Positions 54,700 through 63,874 of a stretch of DNA of 64,000 nucleotides are shown in pieces; positions within the stretch are counted from its first letter, which is position 1, and each line of letters starts with the position of its first letter. Under the pieces are notes generated by a model, which was not told the DNA's origin, made no database searches, and saw nothing but the letters and a program-made list of their open reading frames with translations. Both the position numbers and the translations under genes were made by a program. Origin of the DNA: Calothrix sp. PCC 7103 (lineage in GTDB: Bacteria > Cyanobacteriota > Cyanobacteriia > Cyanobacteriales > Nostocaceae); the NCBI RefSeq assembly GCF_000331305.1, contig NZ_KB217478.1:4995595-5059594 (forward strand). The letters run 5' to 3'.

Positions 54700-55974
54700 T
54701 TAATCGAGTGCTTGAATAAGTTTATTAGCTTGAGTTTCCGCGCGCTGCATTGCCTTTACCAAAGGTTGTTCACCTAGTAATGCGCTAATAAATTGATTGT
54801 CAAAATTATTCATGATAGCAGCAGGATATTTGCCTACTTGCCAAGGTATACCGTAGTTCACACCTGCTACTAATGAAGACCGTAAGCGATCTTGGTCATA
54901 GCCTAAATTAGTAGCTACAGACCTACGAGTGGGTAAAGCAAAACCTGTACCTGTCCATTTTTGCATTCCTTCTTTTCCTGTTAGATATTTAATTAACTCC
55001 CAAGCTTCGGGTTTATGTTTACTTTGTTTATTCATGACATAGGCAACAGTAAACAACATTGTGCTACGTTGACCATTGATAGTAGGTATTTCTGCTGTGG
55101 CAAAGTCTAGTTTAGGATATGTTTCTCTCAAATAAGGAATTGCCCAGTTACCTTCAATAACCATTGCAGCTTTACCTTGACCGAACATTTCGCTGCCTGA
55201 ATTTGTGCCAACATCCGATTTTTGAGCAGATGAACGTTCGTTTCTATACTGGTCAACAACTGATTGTAAACCCTGTAAACGAGCTTGTTCTGCAAATGCC
55301 GCGCGACTTTCACGGTCAACAACTTGACCACCGTAAGCTTTGATTTGATAAACTTGTCGAGCTAATTCTGGTGTTTCACCAAAGCCGTATTGGTCAATTC
55401 TACCGTCTTTATTTGTATCAATAGTTAGTTTTTTCGCGTATGCGCGTAGTTCTTCCCAAGTTGCGGGAGGGTTTTCTAAACCAGCATTGGCAAAAGCTTG
55501 TTTGTTATAGAACAGTGCTAACGTAGAGTAATCTTTAGGTAAACCATAAATAGTAGCCCTATATTTAAACGTATCAAGTAAAGTTGGTTCAAAGTCTGTT
55601 AACTCAAATTCAGGTTTAATATAACCATCAAGAGGTTCTAGCACATTTTGACTCATTAAAAAAGGCGCCTCAAGTGCATCGAGATAAAAGACATCAGGAG
55701 CAGCATCACCAACCAAACGGGTTTTCATCACATCCATATATTGGTCTGCAATTTGCTCATATTTGACTTTAATCGTAGGATGTTGTGCTTCAAAGTCGCG
55801 CAATACGCCTGTCAAAAGCTTTTGTTCAGCAGGAGAAGCTCCCCAACCACTGAGTTTTACAGTAGTTACGCTAGGTGCGTTTTGTACTGTTGATAGGGGT
55901 AAATTTTGACACCCTACCATACTGATTGCAATTGCAGCTACTAATCCAAAAAATTTGAACACAGTTTTTCTCAT
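54700..55974 (-). CDS. Sugar ABC transporter solute-binding lipoprotein
   Basis: 424 residues from Met at 55974. Lipobox SMVGC, then the type I sugar-binding fold: VKLSGWGASPAEQKLL, DVFYLDALEAPFL, GLPKDYSTLALFYNKQAF and GKAAMVIEGNWAI. It captures a sugar or compatible solute in the periplasm and hands it to a MalF/MalG pair. Probably partner of the two permeases in this window. Confidence 0.92.
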   Translation of the reverse strand: MRKTVFKFFGLVAAIAISMVGCQNLPLSTVQNAPSVTTVKLSGWGASPAEQKLLTGVLRDFEAQHPTIKVKYEQIADQYMDVMKTRLVGDAAPDVFYLDALEAPFLMSQNVLEPLDGYIKPEFELTDFEPTLLDTFKYRATIYGLPKDYSTLALFYNKQAFANAGLENPPATWEELRAYAKKLTIDTNKDGRIDQYGFGETPELARQVYQIKAYGGQVVDRESRAAFAEQARLQGLQSVVDQYRNERSSAQKSDVGTNSGSEMFGQGKAAMVIEGNWAIPYLRETYPKLDFATAEIPTINGQRSTMLFTVAYVMNKQSKHKPEAWELIKYLTGKEGMQKWTGTGFALPTRRSVATNLGYDQDRLRSSLVAGVNYGIPWQVGKYPAAIMNNFDNQFISALLGEQPLVKAMQRAETQANKLIQALD

Positions 55975-56283
55975 TCTAGTCGGATACAAGACTATTTATT
56001 AACTACATATAGCGCTTGTTCCCGCTAGAAGAATAATCTTGAATTGTAAAATTTTATTGAGAACTGAAATATTTTGAACCAATAGATGTATCTGCGATTT
56101 CTGTTCTCGATAGTAAAGTTATAACCATAACATTAAAGAAATACATGAAGATATATTCATTAAGAATGAAGATATATTTAGAAATGCAAGCTAATATTAC
56201 AATAAGTTGCCACTTCGCGTGATAGCCAACCAAAATCCTCGACTAGTACAAATTAATACCTAAGCACCACCTCCAAATATCCA

Positions 56284-57771
56284 ATGAATTCCATTCAGCT
56301 TGAAATCCCTGCTTTGGACAGAACGGACGCACCCGCAAGTTCCGTTATTGATTTGGAAGTTACAACCAATCAAATCACAAGTCAAAACCTTACAACTCAA
56401 AATCTTAAAATACCTAAAGATAAAGTTCGCACCTCTCTGTACGCTTCTACAGTGGATGCTGTTTTTGCAACAATCTTCTCAATCACAACCAGTGGCATTT
56501 TACTAAGTAATTTTCTGGTGGAATTGGGAGCTAACGCAGTAGCCTTTGGGATGCTAACTTCGATTCCGATGTTAGTAAATCTAATTCAGCCACTAGGCGC
56601 CTACCTTAGCGAACAGACAACGAGTCGTTTTCGTTACTCAATGTGGATATACGGAACTTCACGTTGTCTGTGGGTATTGCTAGCAGTGGCAATCTTTATG
56701 GCTTATGGAGGTTTAATAGATTCACATCAACTTGTAAATCTAACTCTATTTATAGTTTTAGCTACCAATTTGCTTGGAGGACTAGGAGGCGCCTCTTGGT
56801 TAAGTTGGCTAGCTATGATTGTTCCTAGGCGCCTTCGAGGCAGATACTTTGGTATTCGTAGTAGCGTATCAAGTTTAACTAATTTAATTTGTGTTCCATT
56901 AGCAGGGGTTATAGTATCGACTTGGGGCGGGGGAATGCTACAAGGTTACGGTATTGTACTGTCAATTGGGATTTTATTTGGTTTTATTAGCCTTGCATGT
57001 CAGTGTTTTAAAGCAGATATTAACCCCCAAGAACAAAACTTGGTAGCATCAAAGGCAACACCATCACAGCAAGGAACTGTTAATACAGTAATAAATACTA
57101 CTCAAACCGTATTTTCGGCTTTGAGTATTGTTAAAGACTCAAATTTCTTAACTTTCTTACTGTACTTTGGCTTATGGATGTTTGCTGTTAATTTGAGTAT
57201 GCCATTTTTCAACCTTTACATGTTGGATACACTGGCATTAGATGTTAGCTGGGTAACATTTTATGGTAGTATTCAAGCTGGCGCTAATCTTTTATTAATG
57301 GTGCTTTGGGGACGTTTAGCAGACCGATTTGGAAATCGTCCTATTCTTGCTTTAGTCGGAATTTTAGTTGCAATAACACCTTTATTATGGCTAGGAGTAG
57401 GTACTCATAATATAGATTTATGGTTATGGCTACCACTTTTACACGTCCTTACTGGTGGAACTTGGGCAGCTATAGATTTGTGTAATAACAACTTACAGCT
57501 AGGAGTGGCGCCAATACGCAACCAATCAACTTATTTTGCTATTGCCGCAGCCGTTGCAGGCGCCTGTGGTGCTTTAGGTACTACAATTGGTGGTTTTATT
57601 GTACAAAATAACATCTTTGGCGGTTTACCAGGTTTATTTCTTCTTTCGTGTATTTTCCGACTGGTTGCTTTAATTCCGGTTGTGTTTGTGAATGAACCTC
57701 GAAGAAAATCTTTGTTTGAATTTATTCAAGAGATTCGACAGTATTTTTTACAAGGAGCTTTACAAAAATAA
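56284..57771 (+). CDS. MFS transporter, copy 2
   Basis: 495 residues, about 12 membrane segments, motif A in WGRLADRFGNRPIL, LRGRYFGIRSSVSSLTN. It is the paralogue of 51060-52493, differing mainly in the first 50 residues and the central loop. The two copies flank the PEP-CTERM genes and the solute-binding protein. Confidence 0.9.
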   Translation: MNSIQLEIPALDRTDAPASSVIDLEVTTNQITSQNLTTQNLKIPKDKVRTSLYASTVDAVFATIFSITTSGILLSNFLVELGANAVAFGMLTSIPMLVNLIQPLGAYLSEQTTSRFRYSMWIYGTSRCLWVLLAVAIFMAYGGLIDSHQLVNLTLFIVLATNLLGGLGGASWLSWLAMIVPRRLRGRYFGIRSSVSSLTNLICVPLAGVIVSTWGGGMLQGYGIVLSIGILFGFISLACQCFKADINPQEQNLVASKATPSQQGTVNTVINTTQTVFSALSIVKDSNFLTFLLYFGLWMFAVNLSMPFFNLYMLDTLALDVSWVTFYGSIQAGANLLLMVLWGRLADRFGNRPILALVGILVAITPLLWLGVGTHNIDLWLWLPLLHVLTGGTWAAIDLCNNNLQLGVAPIRNQSTYFAIAAAVAGACGALGTTIGGFIVQNNIFGGLPGLFLLSCIFRLVALIPVVFVNEPRRKSLFEFIQEIRQYFLQGALQK

Positions 57772-57811
57772 CTTGTACACTCTTTTCTTTTACATCTTAA
57801 GATTTTTTTAC

Positions 57812-58200
57812 TAGTAGTTCATGTCATTAATTCTGGGGAGTTGGAAAAACGAACCACAAAGGCACAAAGGACACGAAGGAAGAAGAATTAAGAGGTGAAC
57901 ACACCAAAATTTTTGACACAGACCACTAGTAGTCTGTGTCATTAATTTTGGGGAGTACAAAAAACGAACCGCAAAGTACGCGAAGGGCGCAAAGGAAGAA
58001 ATAAGAGAAGAGAACACACCAAAACTTTTGACATGAACTACTAGTAGTCCGTGTCATTAATTTTGGGGTGTAGGCGCCAAAAGCAAATCTCCAAGTCTTC
58101 TCTCTGTGACCTCTGCGTCTCTGTGGTAAAAAATATATCACCCCAAAACTATTGACATGAACTACTAGTGGTTTATACCATTAATTTCGGGGTGTTGACT
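57812..58200. mobile_element. Tandem MITE-like repeat array
   Basis: Three units of about 115 bp in a row. Each starts AGTAGTTCATGTCATTAATT (or close) and ends near TTGACACAGACCACT, so the ends are inverted copies of each other (AGTNGTNNNTGTCA). Units meet at ACTAGTAGT, suggesting insertion at CTAG. The inside carries AACCGCAAAGG-type repeats. A related copy lies at 19587-19735. Confidence 0.65.
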
Positions 58201-58201
58201 T

Positions 58202-58300
58202 GCAACGGATACGACAGATGTAACGGATAAATTATTGTTACAAACAAAACGCGCGTTATTTAAAATTAACCATCCGTTACATCCGTTCATCATCCGTTGC
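58202..58300. repeat. CAACGGAT-type inverted repeat
   Basis: GCAACGGATACGACAGATGT, AACGGATAAATT on the left; ATCCGTTACATCCGTTC and ATCCGTTGC on the right, just after the ldhA stop. Confidence 0.7.
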
Positions 58301-58305
58301 TGATT

Positions 58306-59295
58306 TTACTTGATTAAGTTCTTACTATCACCACTTTGTTCAAACTCAGTGATATTGGTTATCGTTGTCTCAGCAATATTACGAAGCGCTTCTTCTGTGA
58401 AAAATGCCTGGTGTCCAGTGATTAGCACATTGGGAAAAGTTGTGAGACGGAGAAAAACATCGTCTTGGATAATAGTTCCTGATAAATCCTCGAAGAATAA
58501 ATCGGATTCTTTTTCATACACGTCTAAACCTAGAGAACCGATTTTACCCGATTTTAATCCCCTAGTTACGGCTTTGGCATTAATCAAGGCGCCTCGACTG
58601 GTATTAATCAACATTACCCCAGGTTTCATTTGTTCGATTGCATCAACATTGATAAGGTGATGCGTTTCGGAGTTTAGTGGGCAATGCAACGAGATAATAT
58701 CAGATTTTGTGAAAATTTCTGATAATTCAACGTATTTTACTCCCAGTGCTTCAATTTCAGGATTTCGGTAAACATCGTAAACTAATAAATTACACCCAAA
58801 TCCTTTGAGTATTTGAGTAACAATCGCGCCTATCCTACCTGTGCCAATAATACCAACAGTGCGTCCATATAAATTAAACCCCATTAAACCATCTAAAGAA
58901 AAATTACCTTCCCTAACACGGTTGTAAGCGCGGTAAAGTTTACGATTAAGCGTTAATATCATCGCAATGGTATATTCAGCAACTGCTTCAGGAGAATATG
59001 CAGGAACCCGCACCACAGAAATACCATGTTCAGCAGCAGCTTTTAAATCAACATTGTTAAAACCAGCACATCTAAGAGCAAGTAACTTAGTTCCACGTGA
59101 AGCAAGAACTTCGAGAGTCGCTGCATCAGCTTGGTCATTAACGAAAATACAAACAACGGGAAAATCTGCTGCAAGAATAGCTGTGTCTTTATTTAGATGC
59201 GGGTCAAAGAAGATTAAATCGTGTTGCTTGTCTGAAGTTGCAGCTTCAAGAAATTGACGGTCAAATGCTTTAGTACTAAATACTGCGACTTTCAT
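58306..59295 (-). CDS. ldhA: D-lactate dehydrogenase-like 2-hydroxyacid dehydrogenase
   Basis: 329 residues. NAD-binding GIIGTGRIG, catalytic Arg in NTSRGALINA, Glu in LDVYEKESD, His in LITGHQAFFTEEAL. LdhA-type enzymes reduce pyruvate to D-lactate in fermentation; related enzymes use other 2-keto acids. It stands alone. Confidence 0.9.
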   Translation of the reverse strand: MKVAVFSTKAFDRQFLEAATSDKQHDLIFFDPHLNKDTAILAADFPVVCIFVNDQADAATLEVLASRGTKLLALRCAGFNNVDLKAAAEHGISVVRVPAYSPEAVAEYTIAMILTLNRKLYRAYNRVREGNFSLDGLMGFNLYGRTVGIIGTGRIGAIVTQILKGFGCNLLVYDVYRNPEIEALGVKYVELSEIFTKSDIISLHCPLNSETHHLINVDAIEQMKPGVMLINTSRGALINAKAVTRGLKSGKIGSLGLDVYEKESDLFFEDLSGTIIQDDVFLRLTTFPNVLITGHQAFFTEEALRNIAETTITNITEFEQSGDSKNLIK

Positions 59296-59400
59296 AAATA
59301 CCTGATTGCTTTATAACGTATCTAGTCTCAGCATTATAATAGCTTTATAGCAGGCAACCAAATGTACCAAATGTACTTATTAAGCAATAAGTTAAATAAA

Positions 59401-59480
59401 AATCATTAATATGACACTCTTCCTCTCTTCCTCTCTTCCTCTCTTCCTTTGTGCCCTACCCTTCGGGAAATCCTTCGGAT
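59401..59480. repeat. CTTCCTCT tract and ACAAAGG-type repeat
   Basis: CTTCCTCTCTTCCTCTCTTC runs into TTTGTGCCCTACCCTTCGGG and GCCTTTGTGGTT. This is the AACCACAAAGG repeat in reverse orientation, partly degenerate. Confidence 0.5.
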
Positions 59481-59566
59481 AACGTGCCTTTGTGGTTAAT
59501 CATATAAACATCATTTTCTCTCATTAATCAAAAATACCATAATCACTGAATAACAAGGAAAAAATT

Positions 59567-60193
59567 ATGTCATTCGAGTCATACAGAAACATAGCTCAAG
59601 TTTTACAGGAATTTAAGATAACATCATCTGAAGCAAGTTTTGTTGTTGAAAGTAAATTTGATATTAGAGAAATTTTTAGGGAAGAATTAAACTTTTCTCT
59701 ACGAGAGTTTACTTTTGAAGACTCAGAGTATGCTATCTGTGAAGCTGTAGTTTTTCCAATCTTGAGAGAAGTCTACCGTAATTATCGAGAAAATTTTACA
59801 CTATGGAGTCATAAAACCCTTACATATAATATCAATCTTACTGGAATACCTGATTATATCCTCGCAAATAAATCCCCATTAGGAAAAGAAGTTTTTGAAA
59901 AACCCTTCCTAATAGCTGTTGAAGCTAAACGTGATGATTTCATCAAAGGGTGGGGACAATGTTTAGCAGAAATGGTAGCAATTCAAAAACTTAATCAAAA
60001 CTTGGAGCAAGATATATATGGAATTGTATCTAATGGGCAATTTTGGCAATTTGGTAAATTAAAGGGTAGTACTTATACCAGAGAAATCAAATCATACACA
60101 TTATCTGATATAGATGACTTATTTGCAGCGCTTAACTATATATTTATGGAATGCCAACGCGCGCTTGATTTATTTAATCGCGAATTGGCTTAA
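59567..60193 (+). CDS. PD-(D/E)XK nuclease-like protein of unknown function
   Basis: 208 residues, with AAGGAAAAAATT before the ATG. The core GIPDYIL, then FLIAVEAKRDDFIKGWGQC matches the D...ExK pattern of restriction-endonuclease-like folds, with a Gln helix after it (GQCLAEM). Many cyanobacterial genomes have such solitary proteins. The neighbour on the other strand is a replication protein. Nuclease activity is inferred from the motif only. Confidence 0.7.
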   Translation: MSFESYRNIAQVLQEFKITSSEASFVVESKFDIREIFREELNFSLREFTFEDSEYAICEAVVFPILREVYRNYRENFTLWSHKTLTYNINLTGIPDYILANKSPLGKEVFEKPFLIAVEAKRDDFIKGWGQCLAEMVAIQKLNQNLEQDIYGIVSNGQFWQFGKLKGSTYTREIKSYTLSDIDDLFAALNYIFMECQRALDLFNRELA

Positions 60194-60206
60194 AAATTGT
60201 AGCACT

Positions 60207-63200
60207 TTAAAACGGCACTTTATCCATTATAAAAGCACTTTCAGAGCAGGATGAAGAAGAACTAGTGTGATTTTTTGCTGTATCAACATTTACCTTTGTC
60301 TGTACCAACATTAACTCATCACGCTGTTGCCAAATAGAAAATATTTCCTCCCTACCATCGTTGAGTGTTACTGAATCAACTTGATAAATTCCGTTTGCTC
60401 GCTTTAATTTTAAGCCTAACAAATTTAATAATCGACTTAGAATTTTTATGGTTGGAATTTGGTCGGTGTCTTTAACCAAATTAATACCCAAGACTCGCTT
60501 GATATGCTGACTACACTGTAATACTGTATTTTTGAGTCTTAGTAAATCTGTTTCATGTTCTGTAAAGGTGCGTCCTGACTCTAAAAATTGCTGCATTCCT
60601 AACGCACGTAATGCTTCAACTTTTAATGTGTAAGTTTTCAAGTCGGGTAAAAACACTTTTCCGTCACCTGATAATAGCTGTTGATACCATTCTTGTTTGT
60701 CTTTGAGTCTAAAATATTCGCTTTCGTGCGTGAGATGATAGTGTATTAACAGTTGAGCATAATACCCCTGGTCATCACGCATCTTCAATTCTGGGGTTAC
60801 GGGGACACCATATCGTTGTTTCAACGTATATTTATCTATTTGATGACGTTCTTGTTCGCTGAGTGAGTGTTTGGTTGAGATTTTCTCGTACTCTACTTTA
60901 TCTATATCTTTCGCATTCGCAACTGCATTGGCGCCAACTATTTGATTTTGGCGTTTAATTTTCTTAATACTACTACTAATTTCCTTGGTTTTTTGCCGAG
61001 AATGGCGCCAGTCTTTTTGGACTTTAACAATTTCTAACATTAATCTGCGACGAGTTGGCAAGTCTCCTGGGTCTGTTGCCAAAAAAGCATGACGTAAATC
61101 GCGGATAATATTCTGATGTACAGCGTTACTGCGTAACCATATTTGATGACCATCTGCGATTAAACCTTCTTTCATTGATTGACGGTACATACAAATCGAA
61201 GCATTTACACGTGCTGATAGTTTTGCCCAAGTTCGTAAATGTATAGGGTCATATACCAACGGTAAGTCTACATCAACATGATGTAGAGGACTTAGTAAGG
61301 CCAAATTTTCCTTTTGGTTTTCCTGGTACCACTGTGATAGTAATCGATAATTAGTGCTACCACTGCCAATTATTCCAATTCCTCGTTTTGCACACCACAC
61401 TGCACGTGGTACAGAGTCGCGAACACGTGATAATGCTTGTCTTGCTTCTGAGTCAGGAATTACACCTTGAAAAATACCGTAAACACGGTCAAAGTGCTGA
61501 ACGTCGATACTAACACCTGTTCCTAAACTAGGTGTCACTAACACTAAATCGTAATCTGTAACTTTTTGATTGATTTCAGCAGCAAAGTCTACTGCTGCAT
61601 GTCCAGGAGTATTAGTTGTGCTGCTGCTTATCACCAATGATTTAGGAGATATTCTATATAAACGCTCTAAACGTTCTCTTAAATAACGCTCAATAGTTTC
61701 ACAACTATATCGTCCTGCACGACTATCGGTAGTAACATAACATTTACGTCCAGCTATTAAGTCAAGTTCAAGCTGTTGAATTAACGGAGTAGGGTTAGGA
61801 GAATCATAAAATGAGATATCCCAACCTTTCTCAGGTTGCCATTGATTTTCTAGCACCCAAGGAGTTATTTCTATTCCTGCTAACTGCTGTATGTACTCCA
61901 GGGAAATATCTGATAAGTCAGCATCTTGGGCAATTACTAAACCACCTGTTGTTAACACAGTGTTGATAAGTTGCTGGAATGCTTTGAGAAGCTTGACGCG
62001 CTTATCTTTACAAGTATTACTATGAAGTAAGTGTGATAAAGACTGTTCAACTTCGTCTAAAATTATTATCCCACCAGCCCAATCATTCGCATTAAGTTTC
62101 CAAATTGAATCTACACATAAACCTAGAGAGTGATGAGTGAGTCGTGCTGAGTGCTGAGTTTTGAGTGTTGGGTGTGCTGAATACGTGGTTGTTTGTTCTC
62201 CGAATCCCCAGTCGATACCGATTTTGTCGCAGAGGAATTTTCCAAGTTGGATTCGGTGGGTGATTAATAAAATGGGACGGTTATTTGTTTTTGCTGATTC
62301 GATTACTTTTTGTAGTGCAGTTGTTTTTCCAGTTCCTTTCGCTGATTTTACACCAACTAAACCAGAATTTGGCAGAGGTATTTCACCTAAATAACGACGA
62401 TTAACAGTAAGTGCAGCATTTACTGTTAATTGAGCATGAGGTTTACAAAGAGCTAAATATGTCTCTAAATCTAAACTATGACTATATATATTATCGACGG
62501 CATCGGCGCCTTGATTAACAACAAATTCGTCAACACCTTTTTCTTTACCAGGTAACTTCATCACCTGAACTGCACAATTTTGAGATTGAAACAGTAAACC
62601 AAGCTGAGAAATTGCATTATCCACAGCAGCAATCTTCCTCGGTTCCGTCTCAAAATCAAAACAAATGTAAAATTGGCGCCTGACTGTAACAGTAAAAGCT
62701 GCTAAATCTGGTATAAGCTGCCGATTAATAACTTTACCAAATTCATTCTTATTGACGCGATAACCACTAGTAATTCCAGGTATCGCAATTGCAACATAAC
62801 CTAACGACAATAAAGCAGCAGCTTTTTTAACACCCTCACAAATAATAACGGGTATCGAACGCTCAATCACCCACTGCCAAAAACCCTCAGCTTCTCCACT
62901 TTGATTAATATCTATATTCGTAGGTAAATCTATACCATAACGTTGACAAACTTTCTCCCACACAGGCAATGTCATACGCAGACAAAATACGCGCGTAGCT
63001 GTTCCTGGAGGATGTTCATACTTAATATTTTTACCCTTCTGATTAAGTCGAGGTTGATTTGGCTTAAAACAACCCCACTCCATCCCCTCCCAATTATTCA
63101 AAGGGTCAAGTCCCGAACACCACCAACCCCCAGAACTCACGTGTGCGTAACGCTGCAACCAGCTATTTCTGACCATTCCCGTATTAGTACGAGGAACCTG

Positions 63201-63335
63201 CTCAGAAATTAACAAGTAATCATAGGCGCCATTATCTTGAAGTGAACTGAAATTTAAGCTCGCGATGTCCGAATCAATACCACTACCTCGAACTAACTCG
63301 TCAAAATGCTGTGGATGCAGATAGTACCGATACAT
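60207..63335 (-). CDS. CyRepA1-type plasmid replication protein (DUF3854 plus helicase)
   Basis: 1042 residues. N-terminal DUF3854/Toprim-like region (about 90-290: PVIICEGVKKAAALLSLG, QFYICFDFE), then an SF1/SF2-like helicase with P-loop KSAKGTGKTT (about 328-338), IIILDEVEQS (about 424), LVLVTPSLGTGVSID and QALSRVRD. The C-terminus is charged and Ser-rich at the end. This is the primase-helicase-like architecture of cyanobacterial plasmid initiators; its presence beside psbA suggests an integrated element or a domesticated copy. No partition genes are seen. Confidence 0.85.
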   Translation of the reverse strand: MYRYYLHPQHFDELVRGSGIDSDIASLNFSSLQDNGAYDYLLISEQVPRTNTGMVRNSWLQRYAHVSSGGWWCSGLDPLNNWEGMEWGCFKPNQPRLNQKGKNIKYEHPPGTATRVFCLRMTLPVWEKVCQRYGIDLPTNIDINQSGEAEGFWQWVIERSIPVIICEGVKKAAALLSLGYVAIAIPGITSGYRVNKNEFGKVINRQLIPDLAAFTVTVRRQFYICFDFETEPRKIAAVDNAISQLGLLFQSQNCAVQVMKLPGKEKGVDEFVVNQGADAVDNIYSHSLDLETYLALCKPHAQLTVNAALTVNRRYLGEIPLPNSGLVGVKSAKGTGKTTALQKVIESAKTNNRPILLITHRIQLGKFLCDKIGIDWGFGEQTTTYSAHPTLKTQHSARLTHHSLGLCVDSIWKLNANDWAGGIIILDEVEQSLSHLLHSNTCKDKRVKLLKAFQQLINTVLTTGGLVIAQDADLSDISLEYIQQLAGIEITPWVLENQWQPEKGWDISFYDSPNPTPLIQQLELDLIAGRKCYVTTDSRAGRYSCETIERYLRERLERLYRISPKSLVISSSTTNTPGHAAVDFAAEINQKVTDYDLVLVTPSLGTGVSIDVQHFDRVYGIFQGVIPDSEARQALSRVRDSVPRAVWCAKRGIGIIGSGSTNYRLLSQWYQENQKENLALLSPLHHVDVDLPLVYDPIHLRTWAKLSARVNASICMYRQSMKEGLIADGHQIWLRSNAVHQNIIRDLRHAFLATDPGDLPTRRRLMLEIVKVQKDWRHSRQKTKEISSSIKKIKRQNQIVGANAVANAKDIDKVEYEKISTKHSLSEQERHQIDKYTLKQRYGVPVTPELKMRDDQGYYAQLLIHYHLTHESEYFRLKDKQEWYQQLLSGDGKVFLPDLKTYTLKVEALRALGMQQFLESGRTFTEHETDLLRLKNTVLQCSQHIKRVLGINLVKDTDQIPTIKILSRLLNLLGLKLKRANGIYQVDSVTLNDGREEIFSIWQQRDELMLVQTKVNVDTAKNHTSSSSSCSESAFIMDKVPF

Positions 63336-63790
63336 GTTACCTGAGCTTCAATGCTTCATACGATGCAAACAACTTAACATGCATCTACTCTTTTTGATAT
63401 CGGTACTAAGTAAAGACTCTAGGGTAATCTAAATTATAATGTAACCTAAGATACCTCGCTTTCTATTCCTCACTTTGCTCCCCCCAACCTTACCGTTCAA
63501 TCAATAAGTATGTATTGTGATATTTATCATCTCATAAATTTTGTAAATCAGTAAGAAACCGGGTTTCTTTTACACTGAACACAACAATCCTCAAAATCAA
63601 CGAAAATAAATCCGGTTTCTCAGCATCACGAAAAATCCCCCAATAACCAAAAAAATATTAAATAAACATTAAGGTTTAAAGGCGCCAACAAAATTTAACA
63701 ATTTAACAAACCAGGTTTCTGGGAGTTTGCTATTGCTTTTGTAAAGTAATACTGGTTTAATGTTAAGAAACGTAAAGAATATACGTAAAT
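63336..63790. other. Intergenic region with AGAAACC palindromes
   Basis: Copies at 63553-63569 (AAGAAACCGGGTTTCTTT), 63609 (ATCCGGTTTCTC) and 63708 (AACCAGGTTTCTGG). No gene recognised; the short frame at 63669-63872 has no support. Confidence 0.5.
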
Positions 63791-63825
63791 AAAAAAGCGC
63801 CATCAGTGGTGGTTCACTGAAGGCG
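63791..63825 (-). terminator. Intrinsic terminator of psbA
   Basis: On the minus strand CGCCTTCAGTG and CACTGATGGCG pair around AACCAC, followed by six T, about 50 bases after the psbA stop. Confidence 0.85.
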
Positions 63826-63839
63826 TTATATGTCCAGGG

Positions 63840-63867
63840 TGTAGAGACGCGATTTATCACGTCTCTA
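63840..63867. repeat. GTAGAGACGCGATT palindrome
   Basis: TGTAGAGACGCGATTTATCA then CGTCTCTA, member of the GTAGAGACG family, between the psbA stop and its terminator. Confidence 0.6.
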
Positions 63868-63874
63868 TTCATAT

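Noticed and set aside
57812-58200. Possible CRISPR array
   Set aside because: The repeat units are about 115 bp with inverted ends and no unique spacers; they look like MITE copies. No cas gene is present.
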